The translations under genes and the position numbers were made by a program. From Leptolyngbya sp. FACHB-321 (GTDB lineage Bacteria; Cyanobacteriota; Cyanobacteriia; Leptolyngbyales; Leptolyngbyaceae), in assembly GCF_014695975.1 (NCBI RefSeq), contig NZ_JACJPI010000090.1, positions 124,001 to 188,000 on the forward strand: 64,000 nt of DNA. The letters are read 5' to 3'. Shown here one piece after another: positions 27,534 through 37,026 of this stretch; position 1 is the stretch's first letter, and each line of letters opens with the position of its first letter. The notes beneath the pieces were generated by a model, which was not told where the DNA came from, did no database searches, and worked only from the letters and a program-made list of their open reading frames with translations.

Positions 27534-28910
27534 ATGCTAATTTTTACCAGCCTGCTCGCGTTCTACCTTGCCTGGAACTTGGGAGCCAATGACGTTGCCA
27601 ACTCAATGGGCACTTCCGTTGGCTCAAAGGCGGTCACGTTGCGACAAGCGTTGGTCATTGCAGGCATTCTAGAATTTGCGGGAGCAGTGTTGTTTGGGCG
27701 AGATGTATCGGCAACACTGGCAACGAAGATTGTGAATCCAGCGTTGTTCGCGCAGTCGCCACAGCTTTTGCTAGTGGGCATGGTATCTGTTTTGCTTACT
27801 TGCGGTCTATGGCTGAATCTTGCGACTTTAAAGGGGCTGCCTGTTTCTTCATCCCATGCAGTGGTCGGCGCGATCGCTGGATTTGCCTGCGTTGCAATTG
27901 GTTCTCAAGCCGTCGATTGGCGATCGATTGGCATCATCTCACTTACCTGGGTTGTCACTCCTGTCATCAGTGGAGCGATCGCAGCCCTCTTTTATAGCCA
28001 AATCAAACGCTGGATTCTTGACCAACCGGACGCGATCGCGCAGCTTAGAGAATGGATTCCCTGGCTGAGTGCTGCGTTGCTCAGTGCCTTTGGTGTGATT
28101 GTTCTACCCACTGTTGTGGAAAAGTTCGCCGTTGCGTTACCGTTGCCATCCCATACAATCTCGCTGGCAATTGGGGCGATCGGGGCAGTTGGGTTAACTT
28201 TTTTTAGCTGGAGGCATTTGGATGAGGCAGGAGGCAGGCTTCCCAAAACGTCAGCCGACGGGAGGCAGGAGGCAGAGGGAGCAAGAGGGGTAGAAGTACA
28301 ACTAATTGACGATAAAACCGATCAAAATCTTAGTCCTTCTCCCCCAGCCCCCCTTCTCCTTAGCCCCCCTTCTCCCCAGCACTCTCCCTTCTCAGCGACC
28401 GAATCACTGATGGCTCGCTTCCAACTTCTAAGCGCCTGCTTTGTTGCGTTTGCTCATGGGTCGAATGATGTGGGGAATGCAGTGGCTCCGCTGGCGGCGA
28501 TCGTCTACATCGTTCAAACAGGTACAGTTCCTTTAGAGAACTTTCAGGTGCCGTTGTGGATTCTGGTGCTGGGAGGTGCGGGCATTGTTGCAGGCCTGGC
28601 GGTGTGGGGCAAGAAGGTGATTGCAACGATCGGGGAAGGTATTATTCCGCTCCAGCCTAGTGGCGGCTTCTGTGCCGAACTTGCCACAGCAACAACCATT
28701 TTGTTGGCATCGCGATTGGGTTTGCCCGTGTCAACCTCTCACGCACTAGTGGGTGGAGTCATAGGAATTGGTTTGGTACAGGGAATGAAGTCGATTCGGT
28801 TGCAGACCTTAAGCTCGATCGGGCTTGCCTGGATTGTCACAGTTCCTGTTGCTGCTGGGCTAGGTGCACTCATCTTTAGCCTCAGCCGTTGGTTGCTGCC
28901 ATTTCATTAA
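27534..28910 (+). CDS. pit: PiT-family inorganic phosphate permease
   Basis: A low-affinity phosphate transporter of the inner membrane. Both signature repeats are present: WNLGANDVANSMGTSVGS (about residues 14-31) and FAHGSNDVGNAVAPLAAIV (about 305-323). SSSHAVVGAIAG and STSHALVGGVIG mark the two inverted halves. The central cytoplasmic loop (about 229-289) is a low-complexity insert made of GAGGCAG-type repeats and a CCC-rich stretch that resembles intergenic repeat DNA. It keeps the frame and lies between membrane halves, so the protein is probably functional. Ion specificity (H+ or Na+) cannot be told. Confidence 0.9.
   Translation: MLIFTSLLAFYLAWNLGANDVANSMGTSVGSKAVTLRQALVIAGILEFAGAVLFGRDVSATLATKIVNPALFAQSPQLLLVGMVSVLLTCGLWLNLATLKGLPVSSSHAVVGAIAGFACVAIGSQAVDWRSIGIISLTWVVTPVISGAIAALFYSQIKRWILDQPDAIAQLREWIPWLSAALLSAFGVIVLPTVVEKFAVALPLPSHTISLAIGAIGAVGLTFFSWRHLDEAGGRLPKTSADGRQEAEGARGVEVQLIDDKTDQNLSPSPPAPLLLSPPSPQHSPFSATESLMARFQLLSACFVAFAHGSNDVGNAVAPLAAIVYIVQTGTVPLENFQVPLWILVLGGAGIVAGLAVWGKKVIATIGEGIIPLQPSGGFCAELATATTILLASRLGLPVSTSHALVGGVIGIGLVQGMKSIRLQTLSSIGLAWIVTVPVAAGLGALIFSLSRWLLPFH
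28224..28395. repeat. Heptamer and C-rich low-complexity insert inside pit
   Basis: Four GAGGCAG heptamers in two pairs (from 28224 and about 28262) and a later run rich in CTTCTCCCC and AGCCCCCC match the style of short tandem repeats in intergenic regions of this same window. They encode the variable loop between the two halves of the permease. Confidence 0.7.
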
Positions 28911-29376
28911 ATTAAGCAGCGATCGTTCGGATTTGGGTCTATCCTTAATTGGATCTATGCTTAATCAGAGATCGCATCTCCGTTCAGCCACCTCTAGCGT
29001 TTAGCTGCGATCGCGTCCCTTATTCAAAAGACTGGACTTAACGCTGTGTTAAGTTACGCCTGGAACATATTCTCTGCAAGCTTGCTGAAAGGATTGATGG
29101 CAGTGCTAGTTGTCACCGAAAGCCCCTTTGATGGAAACAATCACTCAAGCGTTAAGCGTCAATGAGCCTGCCGACGATCGTTCTTACAACACACATCCTT
29201 ACCACGTTTAAATTTTTTCCTGTTTGAGTCATTGTTTTCCTCAATGGGGAGTACCGTGAGAACGGATGAATTACAGATGCTTTAGGAGGTTGGCAATCAA
29301 AAGGGGCATTCTGATCATTAAGATGCTGATCGACAAGTACTCGCAGTTAGGATTGGCAGGTTAGAGGAAACCATCC
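28911..29376. other. Intergenic upstream of the EamA fusion, with one perfect dyad
   Basis: The 466 bases contain ACTTAAC-GCTGT-GTTAAGT at 29036-29054, a perfect seven-base dyad that could bind a regulator. There is no U-run after it. No gene was recognised; a 23-codon frame near 29097 has no support. Confidence 0.45.
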
Positions 29377-31299
29377 ATGGGGCAACTGGGCGATTCTCCA
29401 ACGTCTGAAGGGCGCACGCCACAATCGAAACTATTTGATGACCAGTCAACAACTGAGGCAGAAAACGCTCGGGCAGTAAATACTGTCTTGCAAGCCGTTG
29501 CCCAGGATCTGACAGCGCTCCAGCAAGGGGTGATTGGTCAGCTTTCGCGGGATGTTGCCCGCCTGCAAGCCGAAAAAACGCGGCTCTTAACAGACATTGA
29601 TAAGCTGCAAGCCTATTATCAAACGCTGCAATCACGCCAACTAGAAGCGCTCTCGCAGCAGCAAATCGCACAGCAGCAGCTTTGGGCCAAGCAGTTAGCT
29701 CAGGTGTTAGCAAGCCATTTGCAAGCGCTGATGATCCAGCGGCTCAATCAGCTCGCCAGTACACCTCAGGCATCGACGGCTCCAGCAGCAGGCTTGCCTT
29801 TGACTGCTGTCAATGGTCATAGTGATCATGCTCAGCGCCTCTTAGCTTCTCTGGATGCTACTTTTAGCACGACCTTTAAGGCTTTACAGCAAGACCTCAA
29901 CAGCTATCAAAGTTCGCTATCGCAGCAACTGAACCGCATGCAGGGGCTGGAGCAGCAAGGCGAGGCAATTTTAGAAGCGCTGATCGATCGCCTGCGTGAA
30001 CAGCTTCAGGTGGAGGCTAGTCGCCCTCCTGCCGCATCGCCGCAGCCATACTATGGAAACGGCTACCCCAGAGAGAATGGCTATGCGAAAGAGGGACATT
30101 ATGCCGCACCTGTGGCAAATGATGGCATAGCGCAAACTCAGCCGTCGTATGCACCAACGGTGCCACCAAGTCCAGCTTACCCAGCGCCTAGTCAGCAGTA
30201 TGAGCCACCGAGCGCTCGCCCAATTCCATTAGAAGCACCGGGTGCACCGTTGCCACTGCCCGCTCGATCGAAAAAGGAACTTTCTAACTTTCAGCTAGGG
30301 TTGTTGCTGGTACTCCTATCGACAGCAGCACTGTCAATCCACAATGTGGTAGTGCGGATCATTGGCAGTGGAAGCTGGGAGCCGGTAGCGAAGGTATTCA
30401 CGCTGCATCCAGCGAGGGTGCTTGGTCTGTTTGATTTGGGCGGTTTTCTTCAGCTCAATCTAGGCAATTCATTGCTCATTTTGTGGCTGCGGATGCTGGT
30501 AGTGCTGCCGCTGATGGTGCCTGTAGCCATGTTTTTGTACCCCCCTGTCTGGCGAGATCTGAAGAAGTTTTTGTCAGCGCCCGATCGCCGCCCGCTCTTT
30601 ACCGTGATTGGCAGCGGCGTCTTTTTATTCTTATCTCAAGTATTTATTTACATGGCAATTGGCAAGATTGGTGCCGGTCCAGCAGTAACAATTTTGTTCA
30701 TGTATCCCATTGTGACGGTCCCGTTGGCGTGGTTTCTGTTTGGCGATCGTCCAACGCGCCTACGTTGGATTGTGATGTTCACAATTTTGCTGGGCGTGAT
30801 TTTTACCGCTCTACCTGGTCTGACATCAACAAGTGGCACTGTATCTGGTGGCGGTGCATTGACCGCGATCGCGTCTGGTATAGCGTTTGCGTTTTATTTA
30901 GTGTGTATGCAGCTTGGCTTCAAAAAGCTACATCCCATCCCAGTCACACTTATTCAGTTCTCAACTATTTTTGTGTTGTCAAGCGTTATCCTGACGTTGC
31001 CGCTGAACCTGGGCGTTCAAGTCGATAAGCCTGCTGGATTTTTGGTGGGGGGCATCATCTTGGGCGCTTTGACACTGGTTGGCTACTTAACCAATAATTT
31101 TGGTGTGCGCTATATGGGCGCGGCGCTAGCATCGATCGTGGCTTCTAGCGGTCCCGTTGTTACAGCCTTGCTGGCGTTTGTGTTGATCAACAACCCGCTA
31201 CTAGGGATGCAGCTCTTTGGTATTTTTCTCGTGACGCTTGGTGTAGGTGCTCTTAGCTTTGAGCGGATGCGGAGCCAACGTCAGGCAGCGGTAAAGTAG
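29377..31299 (+). CDS. EamA/DMT-family transporter with long N-terminal coiled coil
   Basis: The 640-residue protein has two parts. Residues 1 to about 220 are soluble and rich in Gln, Leu and Ala, with coiled-coil stretches (ALQQGVIGQLSRDVARLQAE and QQDLNSYQSSLSQQLNRMQG). Residues about 220-300 are a Pro/Tyr-rich linker. From about 305 the EamA transporter domain follows with about ten membrane segments (first FQLGLLLVLLSTAALSIHNVVV; GAGPAVTILFMYPIVTVPLAWFLFG is typical). Stand-alone EamA proteins have about 300 residues. The start ATG follows GAGGAAACC. Substrate is unknown. The fusion suggests a transporter tethered to or controlled by a cytosolic partner; this is inference. Confidence 0.82.
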   Translation: MGQLGDSPTSEGRTPQSKLFDDQSTTEAENARAVNTVLQAVAQDLTALQQGVIGQLSRDVARLQAEKTRLLTDIDKLQAYYQTLQSRQLEALSQQQIAQQQLWAKQLAQVLASHLQALMIQRLNQLASTPQASTAPAAGLPLTAVNGHSDHAQRLLASLDATFSTTFKALQQDLNSYQSSLSQQLNRMQGLEQQGEAILEALIDRLREQLQVEASRPPAASPQPYYGNGYPRENGYAKEGHYAAPVANDGIAQTQPSYAPTVPPSPAYPAPSQQYEPPSARPIPLEAPGAPLPLPARSKKELSNFQLGLLLVLLSTAALSIHNVVVRIIGSGSWEPVAKVFTLHPARVLGLFDLGGFLQLNLGNSLLILWLRMLVVLPLMVPVAMFLYPPVWRDLKKFLSAPDRRPLFTVIGSGVFLFLSQVFIYMAIGKIGAGPAVTILFMYPIVTVPLAWFLFGDRPTRLRWIVMFTILLGVIFTALPGLTSTSGTVSGGGALTAIASGIAFAFYLVCMQLGFKKLHPIPVTLIQFSTIFVLSSVILTLPLNLGVQVDKPAGFLVGGIILGALTLVGYLTNNFGVRYMGAALASIVASSGPVVTALLAFVLINNPLLGMQLFGIFLVTLGVGALSFERMRSQRQAAVK

Positions 31300-31324
31300 C
31301 GAAGTAGTTGCTTGAACGGGTTGC

Positions 31325-32899
31325 CTAAGCCTTTGAGTCGGGAAGACGATCGCGCCGCCAAAACTGAATCAATCTGTAAACCTGCGTGAGTTGGTAAGTT
31401 TTACCCTGTTGCAGTTTCGATACGAGAGTATCGCTTGGTCGTAGCAGAAAAACCTGGTGTCTAATATCGGGCGGCTCCAGTGTTGCCGCTTCGGTCGCTA
31501 GCCGCAGCCTGACATGATCACTAAGGCGATGGCTAAGGGAAAGGAGATTGCCTACTGAGCGATCGCTGACATTATCGCTGAGGAGTAGGGGTTGCGGTGC
31601 CTGGTTTACCATACGCGAGATCGGTGGCAGATAAGCATTGTCATATTTATGCCACCAGCTTTCGGCTGACCAACTGCTGGCACCTGAGATGATACCAAGC
31701 GCTACCAGGACGATCGTCACTTGTTGCCACTGCTGCGATCGTTTATGAGGCTGAGACATTTTTGTTGCCAGCACATAAGCAACCGCAAGCTGAATGCCCA
31801 GGTTGTAGGGAATCAGATAGCGAGGCACCGTCGATCGCAAACCACCTAGCAATAAATCCAGCAGCATCAGCGTGAAAGCATTCGCCCCAGCCAGCGTCAG
31901 GATAAAAAGCTTGACCCGCAGCGGCGCTTGACGACAGAACGTGTACAGCGCATAGCCCAGCAGACCAATCAGGGGTGGAATGATGTAGGTGAAGGGATTG
32001 TACCAACTAAAATCGACATCTAGAAAGAGGCGGCTAGTATTGAAAGCGGTCTCCAAAAGCCGCAAAAAGGGATTCGTCTTCACAGTTGCCCAGCCGGTTG
32101 TGGCATGAATCTTAGCCGCCTGATTCAGCATGACTAGTAACCAGGGCAAAAAAGCGAATAGCCCTGCCAGAGCAGCTAACAAGAAGGCGATCATCGCTTT
32201 GCTCAAACGCCATCCTTCCAGTACCGCAACGTAAAGTCCGTGCCCTAGCAACACCAGACCTGAAAGGGGAAAGGTGTAGAGTCCCAGCACAGTGGCAACG
32301 GCATAGAGGTGCCACCACAAACGCTTTTGCACGCGCATGGCTCGCAGCAACGTCGCACTAGAAAGTAGCGTCGTGACCGTCCATAGTACGAACTCCCTTG
32401 CCTCTTGAGCAAACAGGATATGGAAGGGAGAAACGGCAACCAGTGCGATCGCCAAGCCACTTATGAGCGCTGACTCAAACAACTCCAGGCACAGCCAGTA
32501 AAGACTGGGCAATACCAACAACCCCAAGAACGCAGACAAGCTTCTGATTGCTGTTACGGAACTGCCAAAGCACTGCATCCATCCTCTAGCTAGCAGATAA
32601 TACAGTGGCGGGTGCTGTGAATCTTCTACAACGAGCGACTCCACCGTATCCAGCCAGCTTTTTGCGGCATTAAGCTGCTGATAAAGTTGCAAATCAGCTT
32701 TCCCAATTTCATGCCCATCAAAAAGCTGTTGACGGACATCCGCTACTGTAAAGCCAGAAACTCTGAGAGAGGTAAACGCCTCATCGCGCCAATAGACCTT
32801 TTGGTCAAGGTGAGTACACCGAAAAAAGATGCCTAACGCCAGCACCATTGCCATGAGCCACTTTAACTGTGCTCGGGAGTTTTTCCAGTCTTGTATCAA
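31325..32899 (-). CDS. GT-C membrane glycosyltransferase (family 39/ArnT-like)
   Basis: A 524-residue polytopic protein with about eleven membrane segments. The first extracytoplasmic loop has VYWRDEAFTSLRVSGF, with the acidic residues expected for a lipid-phosphosugar-dependent GT-C enzyme, and later QHPPLYYLLARGW. The C-terminal about 100 residues are soluble. The family transfers sugars from polyprenyl phosphates to lipids or proteins on the periplasmic side; the acceptor is unknown. The longest frame begins at a TTG, and an ATG at 32854 is an alternative start. It converges on the EamA gene with 25 bases between. Confidence 0.82.
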   Translation of the reverse strand: MIQDWKNSRAQLKWLMAMVLALGIFFRCTHLDQKVYWRDEAFTSLRVSGFTVADVRQQLFDGHEIGKADLQLYQQLNAAKSWLDTVESLVVEDSQHPPLYYLLARGWMQCFGSSVTAIRSLSAFLGLLVLPSLYWLCLELFESALISGLAIALVAVSPFHILFAQEAREFVLWTVTTLLSSATLLRAMRVQKRLWWHLYAVATVLGLYTFPLSGLVLLGHGLYVAVLEGWRLSKAMIAFLLAALAGLFAFLPWLLVMLNQAAKIHATTGWATVKTNPFLRLLETAFNTSRLFLDVDFSWYNPFTYIIPPLIGLLGYALYTFCRQAPLRVKLFILTLAGANAFTLMLLDLLLGGLRSTVPRYLIPYNLGIQLAVAYVLATKMSQPHKRSQQWQQVTIVLVALGIISGASSWSAESWWHKYDNAYLPPISRMVNQAPQPLLLSDNVSDRSVGNLLSLSHRLSDHVRLRLATEAATLEPPDIRHQVFLLRPSDTLVSKLQQGKTYQLTQVYRLIQFWRRDRLPDSKA

Positions 32900-33189
32900 T
32901 TGACTTCACGCTACGAGAACGAAGGCGGCTCAATCGCTAAACAAAGCTGCCAAGAACACCGTAAATGAAAACGCTAGCAAACAACCAATATGGAGGCAAG
33001 CTGAAAGCTAAACCTGCGTCACCGAACGCTATTTTTTGAACAGATGGACAACACTATAAATGCGACTCTTTCTATAACCTGGCGTGTTAGGGAAACGGCA
33101 ATAGCCAAGTAGCCTCTTCTTAATTTAGGTCTTTCCTGTCCCTTTCTCTAGCTATAGACAGAGCAGAGCTCGTTGATCGCGATACATAG

Positions 33190-33203
33190 ACATAGATCTA
33201 TGT
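33190..33203. promoter_or_regulatory. Perfect 14-bp palindrome ACATAGATCTATGT
   Basis: A 14-base perfect palindrome about 260 bases before ndhF3. In studied cyanobacteria the ndhF3 operon is repressed by the LysR-type regulator NdhR/CcmR; that this is its site is inference from position and symmetry. Confidence 0.4.
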
Positions 33204-33225
33204 ACGACATAACAATCAACCCTTT

Positions 33226-33240
33226 TTAAGAATGTCTTAA
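33226..33240. promoter_or_regulatory. LysR-type dyad TTAAG-N5-CTTAA (T-N11-A)
   Basis: The inner bases give T-N11-A with dyad symmetry, the general LysR-type recognition pattern. It lies 23 bases from the palindrome at 33190 and 224 bases before ndhF3, so the pair could be the recognition and activation sites of NdhR/CcmR or CmpR. This is not a match to a specific published box. Confidence 0.45.
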
Positions 33241-33464
33241 TGCCATATGATTTGGATGAGAGCAATCAAGACACGATGTGCGCTCAAATTGTCCTCATCC
33301 TTGCCTGTAGCTTGCGTTCCTTAGATTTAAAAGTCTTAGTGGGCGTTTTAGGACAGTTCAGCGCGTTAGTAAAGGTTGCTTCTAGAGCGTTCAGTTGGTT
33401 CAGCCAGCCGTAGCGAACGTTCCTCTCTCGTCGCTCAGTTTTTTTGAACACTTGAAGTCATTTT

Positions 33465-35297
33465 ATGGACCTCCTCCTCCTCCAGAGTATCTGGTTGGTG
33501 CCTTGCTACGCCTTAGCTGGTGCTGCCCTATCTGTCCTTTGGTTTCCGTCGATCGCCCGTCGCACGGGACCACGCCCTGCCGGTTACACCAATGTGGTGA
33601 TGACGTTTTTAGCCTTTCTACATTCGCTGATAGCGCTACCAGCAACGTGGCATCAGCCGCCACAGCAATTTTTCTTTCCCTGGCTTAATGTTGCCAATCT
33701 CGATTTAACGCTACCGCTGGAGGCATCGTCCCTCAACATTGGTGCGATGGTTCTAGTGACTGGCTTAAATTTGCTGGCGCAAATCTATGCCATTGGCTAT
33801 ATGGAGATGGACTGGGGCTGGGCACGGTTTTTCTCGCTGCTGGCACTGTTTGAAGCGGGTTTATGTGCGCTGGCATTGTGCAATTCACTGTTCTTTAGCT
33901 ACATCATCCTGGAGATTTTGACGCTGGGAACCTACTTGCTGGTGGGGGTATGGTTTAACCAGTCGCTAGTAGTGACGGGTGCACGCGATGCCTTTCTCAC
34001 AAAGCGCGTGGGTGATTTGTTTCTGCTTATGGGTGTGGTAGCGCTGCTACCACTGGCAGGCACCTGGGATTTTACAGAGCTAGCTGTATGGGCACAGACG
34101 GCGGAGGTTGATCCAACTGTCATCACGCTGGTTGGACTAGCGTTGATTGCGGGGCCGATGGGCAAATGCGCTCAATTTCCACTGCATCTCTGGCTCGATG
34201 AGGCGATGGAGGGTCCGCTACCCAGTACGATTTTGCGTAACTCAGTGGTGGTTGCAACGGGAGCCTGGGTGCTGATCAAGCTAGAACCTGTGCTGGCATT
34301 GTCACCCGTCGTTATGGCTACACTGGTTTGGATTGGTGGCATTACCGCTGTTGGTGGTTCGTTGATTGCGATCGCCCAAATTGACCTCAAGCGCACTCTG
34401 TCTTACTCAGTCAGTGCTTACATGGGGTTGGTGTTTATTGCAGTTGGCACGGGGCAAAGCGAGGCAGCGTTGCTGTTGGTGCTCACTCATGCTGTGGCGA
34501 TCGCGCTGCTGGTCATGAGCCTTGGTGGAATTATCTGGAACAGCATTACGCAAGATATTACCCAACTGGGAGGACTTTGGTCGCGTCGTCCAGTCTCAGG
34601 TTTGGCATTTTTAGTTGGTACGACTGGCTTGATTGCCTTGCCGCCCTTCGGCAGCTTTTGGGCATTGCTGAAACTGGCAGATGGGTTATGGGCAACGCAA
34701 CCGTGGTTGGTCGGGTTGGTGCTGTTGGTGAATGGTCTTACAGCCTTTAGCCTCACACGGGTATTTAGCCGCATTTTTGGCGGACAGGCACACCCAATGG
34801 CACAGCGATCACCCGAAATCTCCTGGACGATGGCACTGCCAATGATGGTGCTACTCGGTGTTGTGTTGCATACGCCACTCGTGCTGCAAGCCTTATCGTT
34901 ACTACCAGTCTGGACAGATTTAAACAAAGACGTGGCATTGCTACTGCTGTGGTCAAGTGTTTTTGGATGCAGTCTTGGTGCCGTTGTCTATTTAGGAAGT
35001 GCGGTGCCGAAACCAGTTCAATTCCCCTGGAAGCCCCTTCAAGACTTGCTTTCCTATGACTTCTACACGGCTCAGATCTACCGCATGAGCATTGTACTTG
35101 GGGTCGATCTCGTATCGCGGCTGACCTCCTGGTTCGATCGCTACCTGGTCGATGGGTTCATTAACTTCCTGGGCATTGCCACACTGTTTGGTGGTGAAGG
35201 TTTGAAGTACAGCACATCAGGTCGGGGACAGTCCTATGCATTAACGATTGTGGTCGGTGCCGTTCTGGTTGGCTGTCTCGTTATGTGGTCGTCGTAG
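33465..35297 (+). CDS. ndhF3: NDH-1 subunit NdhF3 (inducible CO2-uptake complex)
   Basis: A 610-residue membrane protein of the antiporter-like NdhF/NuoL family in thylakoid NDH-1. About fifteen membrane segments are visible, with GPMGKCAQFPLHLWLDEAMEGP around residues 225-246, a conserved proton-channel block. It is assigned to the NdhF3 type because it is followed by ndhD, a CO2-hydration gene and a fasciclin-domain gene, the ndhF3-ndhD3-cupA-cupS order of NDH-1MS. The N-terminus is MDLLLLQSIWLVPCYAL. This complex couples cyclic electron flow to conversion of CO2 to bicarbonate and is induced by low CO2. Confidence 0.93.
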   Translation: MDLLLLQSIWLVPCYALAGAALSVLWFPSIARRTGPRPAGYTNVVMTFLAFLHSLIALPATWHQPPQQFFFPWLNVANLDLTLPLEASSLNIGAMVLVTGLNLLAQIYAIGYMEMDWGWARFFSLLALFEAGLCALALCNSLFFSYIILEILTLGTYLLVGVWFNQSLVVTGARDAFLTKRVGDLFLLMGVVALLPLAGTWDFTELAVWAQTAEVDPTVITLVGLALIAGPMGKCAQFPLHLWLDEAMEGPLPSTILRNSVVVATGAWVLIKLEPVLALSPVVMATLVWIGGITAVGGSLIAIAQIDLKRTLSYSVSAYMGLVFIAVGTGQSEAALLLVLTHAVAIALLVMSLGGIIWNSITQDITQLGGLWSRRPVSGLAFLVGTTGLIALPPFGSFWALLKLADGLWATQPWLVGLVLLVNGLTAFSLTRVFSRIFGGQAHPMAQRSPEISWTMALPMMVLLGVVLHTPLVLQALSLLPVWTDLNKDVALLLLWSSVFGCSLGAVVYLGSAVPKPVQFPWKPLQDLLSYDFYTAQIYRMSIVLGVDLVSRLTSWFDRYLVDGFINFLGIATLFGGEGLKYSTSGRGQSYALTIVVGAVLVGCLVMWSS

Positions 35298-35351
35298 GAG
35301 TCAGAAGAAGGGCTAAAAGTTTAGTCAGTAGTCGATAGCCGAAATCAACTT

Positions 35352-35372
35352 AAAACTCAAAACTCAAAACTT
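35352..35372. repeat. Heptamer repeat AAAACTC x3 before ndhD3
   Basis: AAAACTC AAAACTC AAAACTT occupy 35352-35372 in the ndhF3-ndhD3 spacer, 18 bases before the ATG. It belongs to the short tandem heptanucleotide class. Confidence 0.75.
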
Positions 35373-35390
35373 CTCACTCCTTACCCTCCT

Positions 35391-36896
35391 ATGCTTAGTA
35401 CTCTCATCTGGCTACCCGTTGCCGGTGCCATCCTCATCGGCTTTTGTCCCGAACAGCGATCGCGGTTAGTGGCGTTGGCGATCGCGAGCCTTAACCTTCT
35501 CTGGACAATCCTAGTGCTGACTCGGTTCGACATCGGCAATACAGGGCTTCAAATGCAGGAAGCGCTTTCCTGGTTAGAGCCACTGGGCTTGACGTATCGG
35601 CTTGGTGTCGATGGGTTGTCGATACCGTTGCTGGCGCTCAATAGCTTGCTGATCTGGATTGTGATTTTCGGTAGCAGTCAGCAAATGGAGCGATCGCGCT
35701 TATTCTATGGGCTGGCTCTCTTAGTCGGTGGTGGCATCGCAGGCGCATTTTTGGCTCAGAATTTGCTCCTGTTTGTGCTGTTCTACGAAGTTGAATTGAT
35801 TCCGCTTTACTTGATGATTGCTATTTGGGGCGGTTCCAAGCGCGACTACGCGGCGATGAAATTTCTCCTTTATACAGCCGTTTCAGGCGTGTTAATTTTG
35901 GTCGGCTTCCTGGGTTTAACCTGGCTCAGTGGAGCGCCGAGCTTTGACTATGCGGCGATCGATACGCAAGTTTTGCCGCTCAAAGCCCAGCTTATTCTGC
36001 TCACGATTCTGCTGATTGGCTTTGCAATCAAAACACCTTTAATTCCACTTCATACCTGGCTGCCCGATGCCTATGTTGAAGCGTCACCGCCCGTTGCGAT
36101 TCTGCTGGGTGGCATTCTGGCAAAGCTAGGAACCTACGGCATCATCCGGTTTGGTTTGCAGTTGTTTCCCGAAACCTGGGCGATCGTGGCACCGGGCTTG
36201 GCGATCGTAGGTGTAGTTACCGTACTGTATGGCTCCTTGACCGCAATTTCTCAAAAAGATATGAAGCGGATGGTGGCGTATAGCTCGATCGGTCATATGG
36301 GCTATGTTCTGGTCGCCTGTGCAGCGGGTACACCTCTAAGCCTGCTAGGAGCCGTTGGTCAAATGGTTAGCCACGGCTTAATTCTGGCAATCTTGTTCTA
36401 CCTGGTTGGCATTATTGAAGCGAAAGTGGGCACCCGTGAATTGGCTAAACTCAATGGTCTGCTGAACCCCATTCGCGGCTTGCCTCTGACCAGCGCCCTG
36501 CTCATTCTTAGCGGGATGGCAAGTGCTGGTATTCCGGGTCTAGTCGGTTTTATAGCAGAATTCCTGGTTTTTCAGGGAAGCTTCCCAGTCTTCCCCATAC
36601 CCACACTGCTTTGCATCATAGCCAGTGGTTTGACCGCTGTTTACTTTGTCATTCTGCTCAACCGCACCTGCTTTGGCAAATTAGACAACGCGACGGCATA
36701 CTACCCCAACGTAACCTGGACAGAACAAACACCTGCTCTAGTGCTGGCAGCATTGATCTTTTTCTTAGGCGTGCAACCAACCTGGCTATTACGTTGGAGC
36801 GAACCGACAACGAAGGCGCTGGTCGCAACATTGCCCATCAGTAGCGATCAGCAAATAGCAATGGATAGCGAGCAGTTCATAGAGAGTAAGGAGTAG
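35391..36896 (+). CDS. ndhD3: NDH-1 subunit NdhD3
   Basis: A 501-residue NdhD/NuoM-family proton-pumping subunit. Conserved blocks are LLLFVLFYEVELIPLYLMIAIWGG (about residues 124-147, with the key glutamate), GFAIKTPLIPLHTWLPDAYVEASP (about 209-232) and KRMVAYSSIGHMGYVLV (about 289-305). It forms the distal membrane arm of the NDH-1MS complex with NdhF3 and CupA. It lies 93 bases after ndhF3 in the same operon. Ribosome binding is unclear because a CCCTCCT run directly precedes the ATG. Confidence 0.94.
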   Translation: MLSTLIWLPVAGAILIGFCPEQRSRLVALAIASLNLLWTILVLTRFDIGNTGLQMQEALSWLEPLGLTYRLGVDGLSIPLLALNSLLIWIVIFGSSQQMERSRLFYGLALLVGGGIAGAFLAQNLLLFVLFYEVELIPLYLMIAIWGGSKRDYAAMKFLLYTAVSGVLILVGFLGLTWLSGAPSFDYAAIDTQVLPLKAQLILLTILLIGFAIKTPLIPLHTWLPDAYVEASPPVAILLGGILAKLGTYGIIRFGLQLFPETWAIVAPGLAIVGVVTVLYGSLTAISQKDMKRMVAYSSIGHMGYVLVACAAGTPLSLLGAVGQMVSHGLILAILFYLVGIIEAKVGTRELAKLNGLLNPIRGLPLTSALLILSGMASAGIPGLVGFIAEFLVFQGSFPVFPIPTLLCIIASGLTAVYFVILLNRTCFGKLDNATAYYPNVTWTEQTPALVLAALIFFLGVQPTWLLRWSEPTTKALVATLPISSDQQIAMDSEQFIESKE

Positions 36897-37026
36897 GGAG
36901 CGAGGAAAGGTTAAAGGCTAAAAGTTTGGTCGCCACGGCTTCTCCCCCATCACCCTGCATCCCCTGCGTCCCCTATCCCCGCTGCTCCCCCTTCCTCCTC
37001 ATCCCACAACTCAAAACTTTCCCATC
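36897..37026. repeat. C-rich low-complexity spacer between ndhD3 and cupA
   Basis: A purine-rich start (GTAAGGAGTAGGGAGCGAGG) is followed by a CCC-rich run of imperfect CATCCCCTGCGTCCC-type repeats and then AACTCAAAACTT just before the cupA start. It has the same style as the other operon spacers. Confidence 0.65.

Larger units (their letters stand above)
32900..33464. other. Divergent control region of the glycosyltransferase gene and the ndhF3 operon
   Basis: The 565 bases include the two dyads listed separately. The rest shows no gene. The long leader before ndhF3 is consistent with a regulated operon. Confidence 0.5.
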
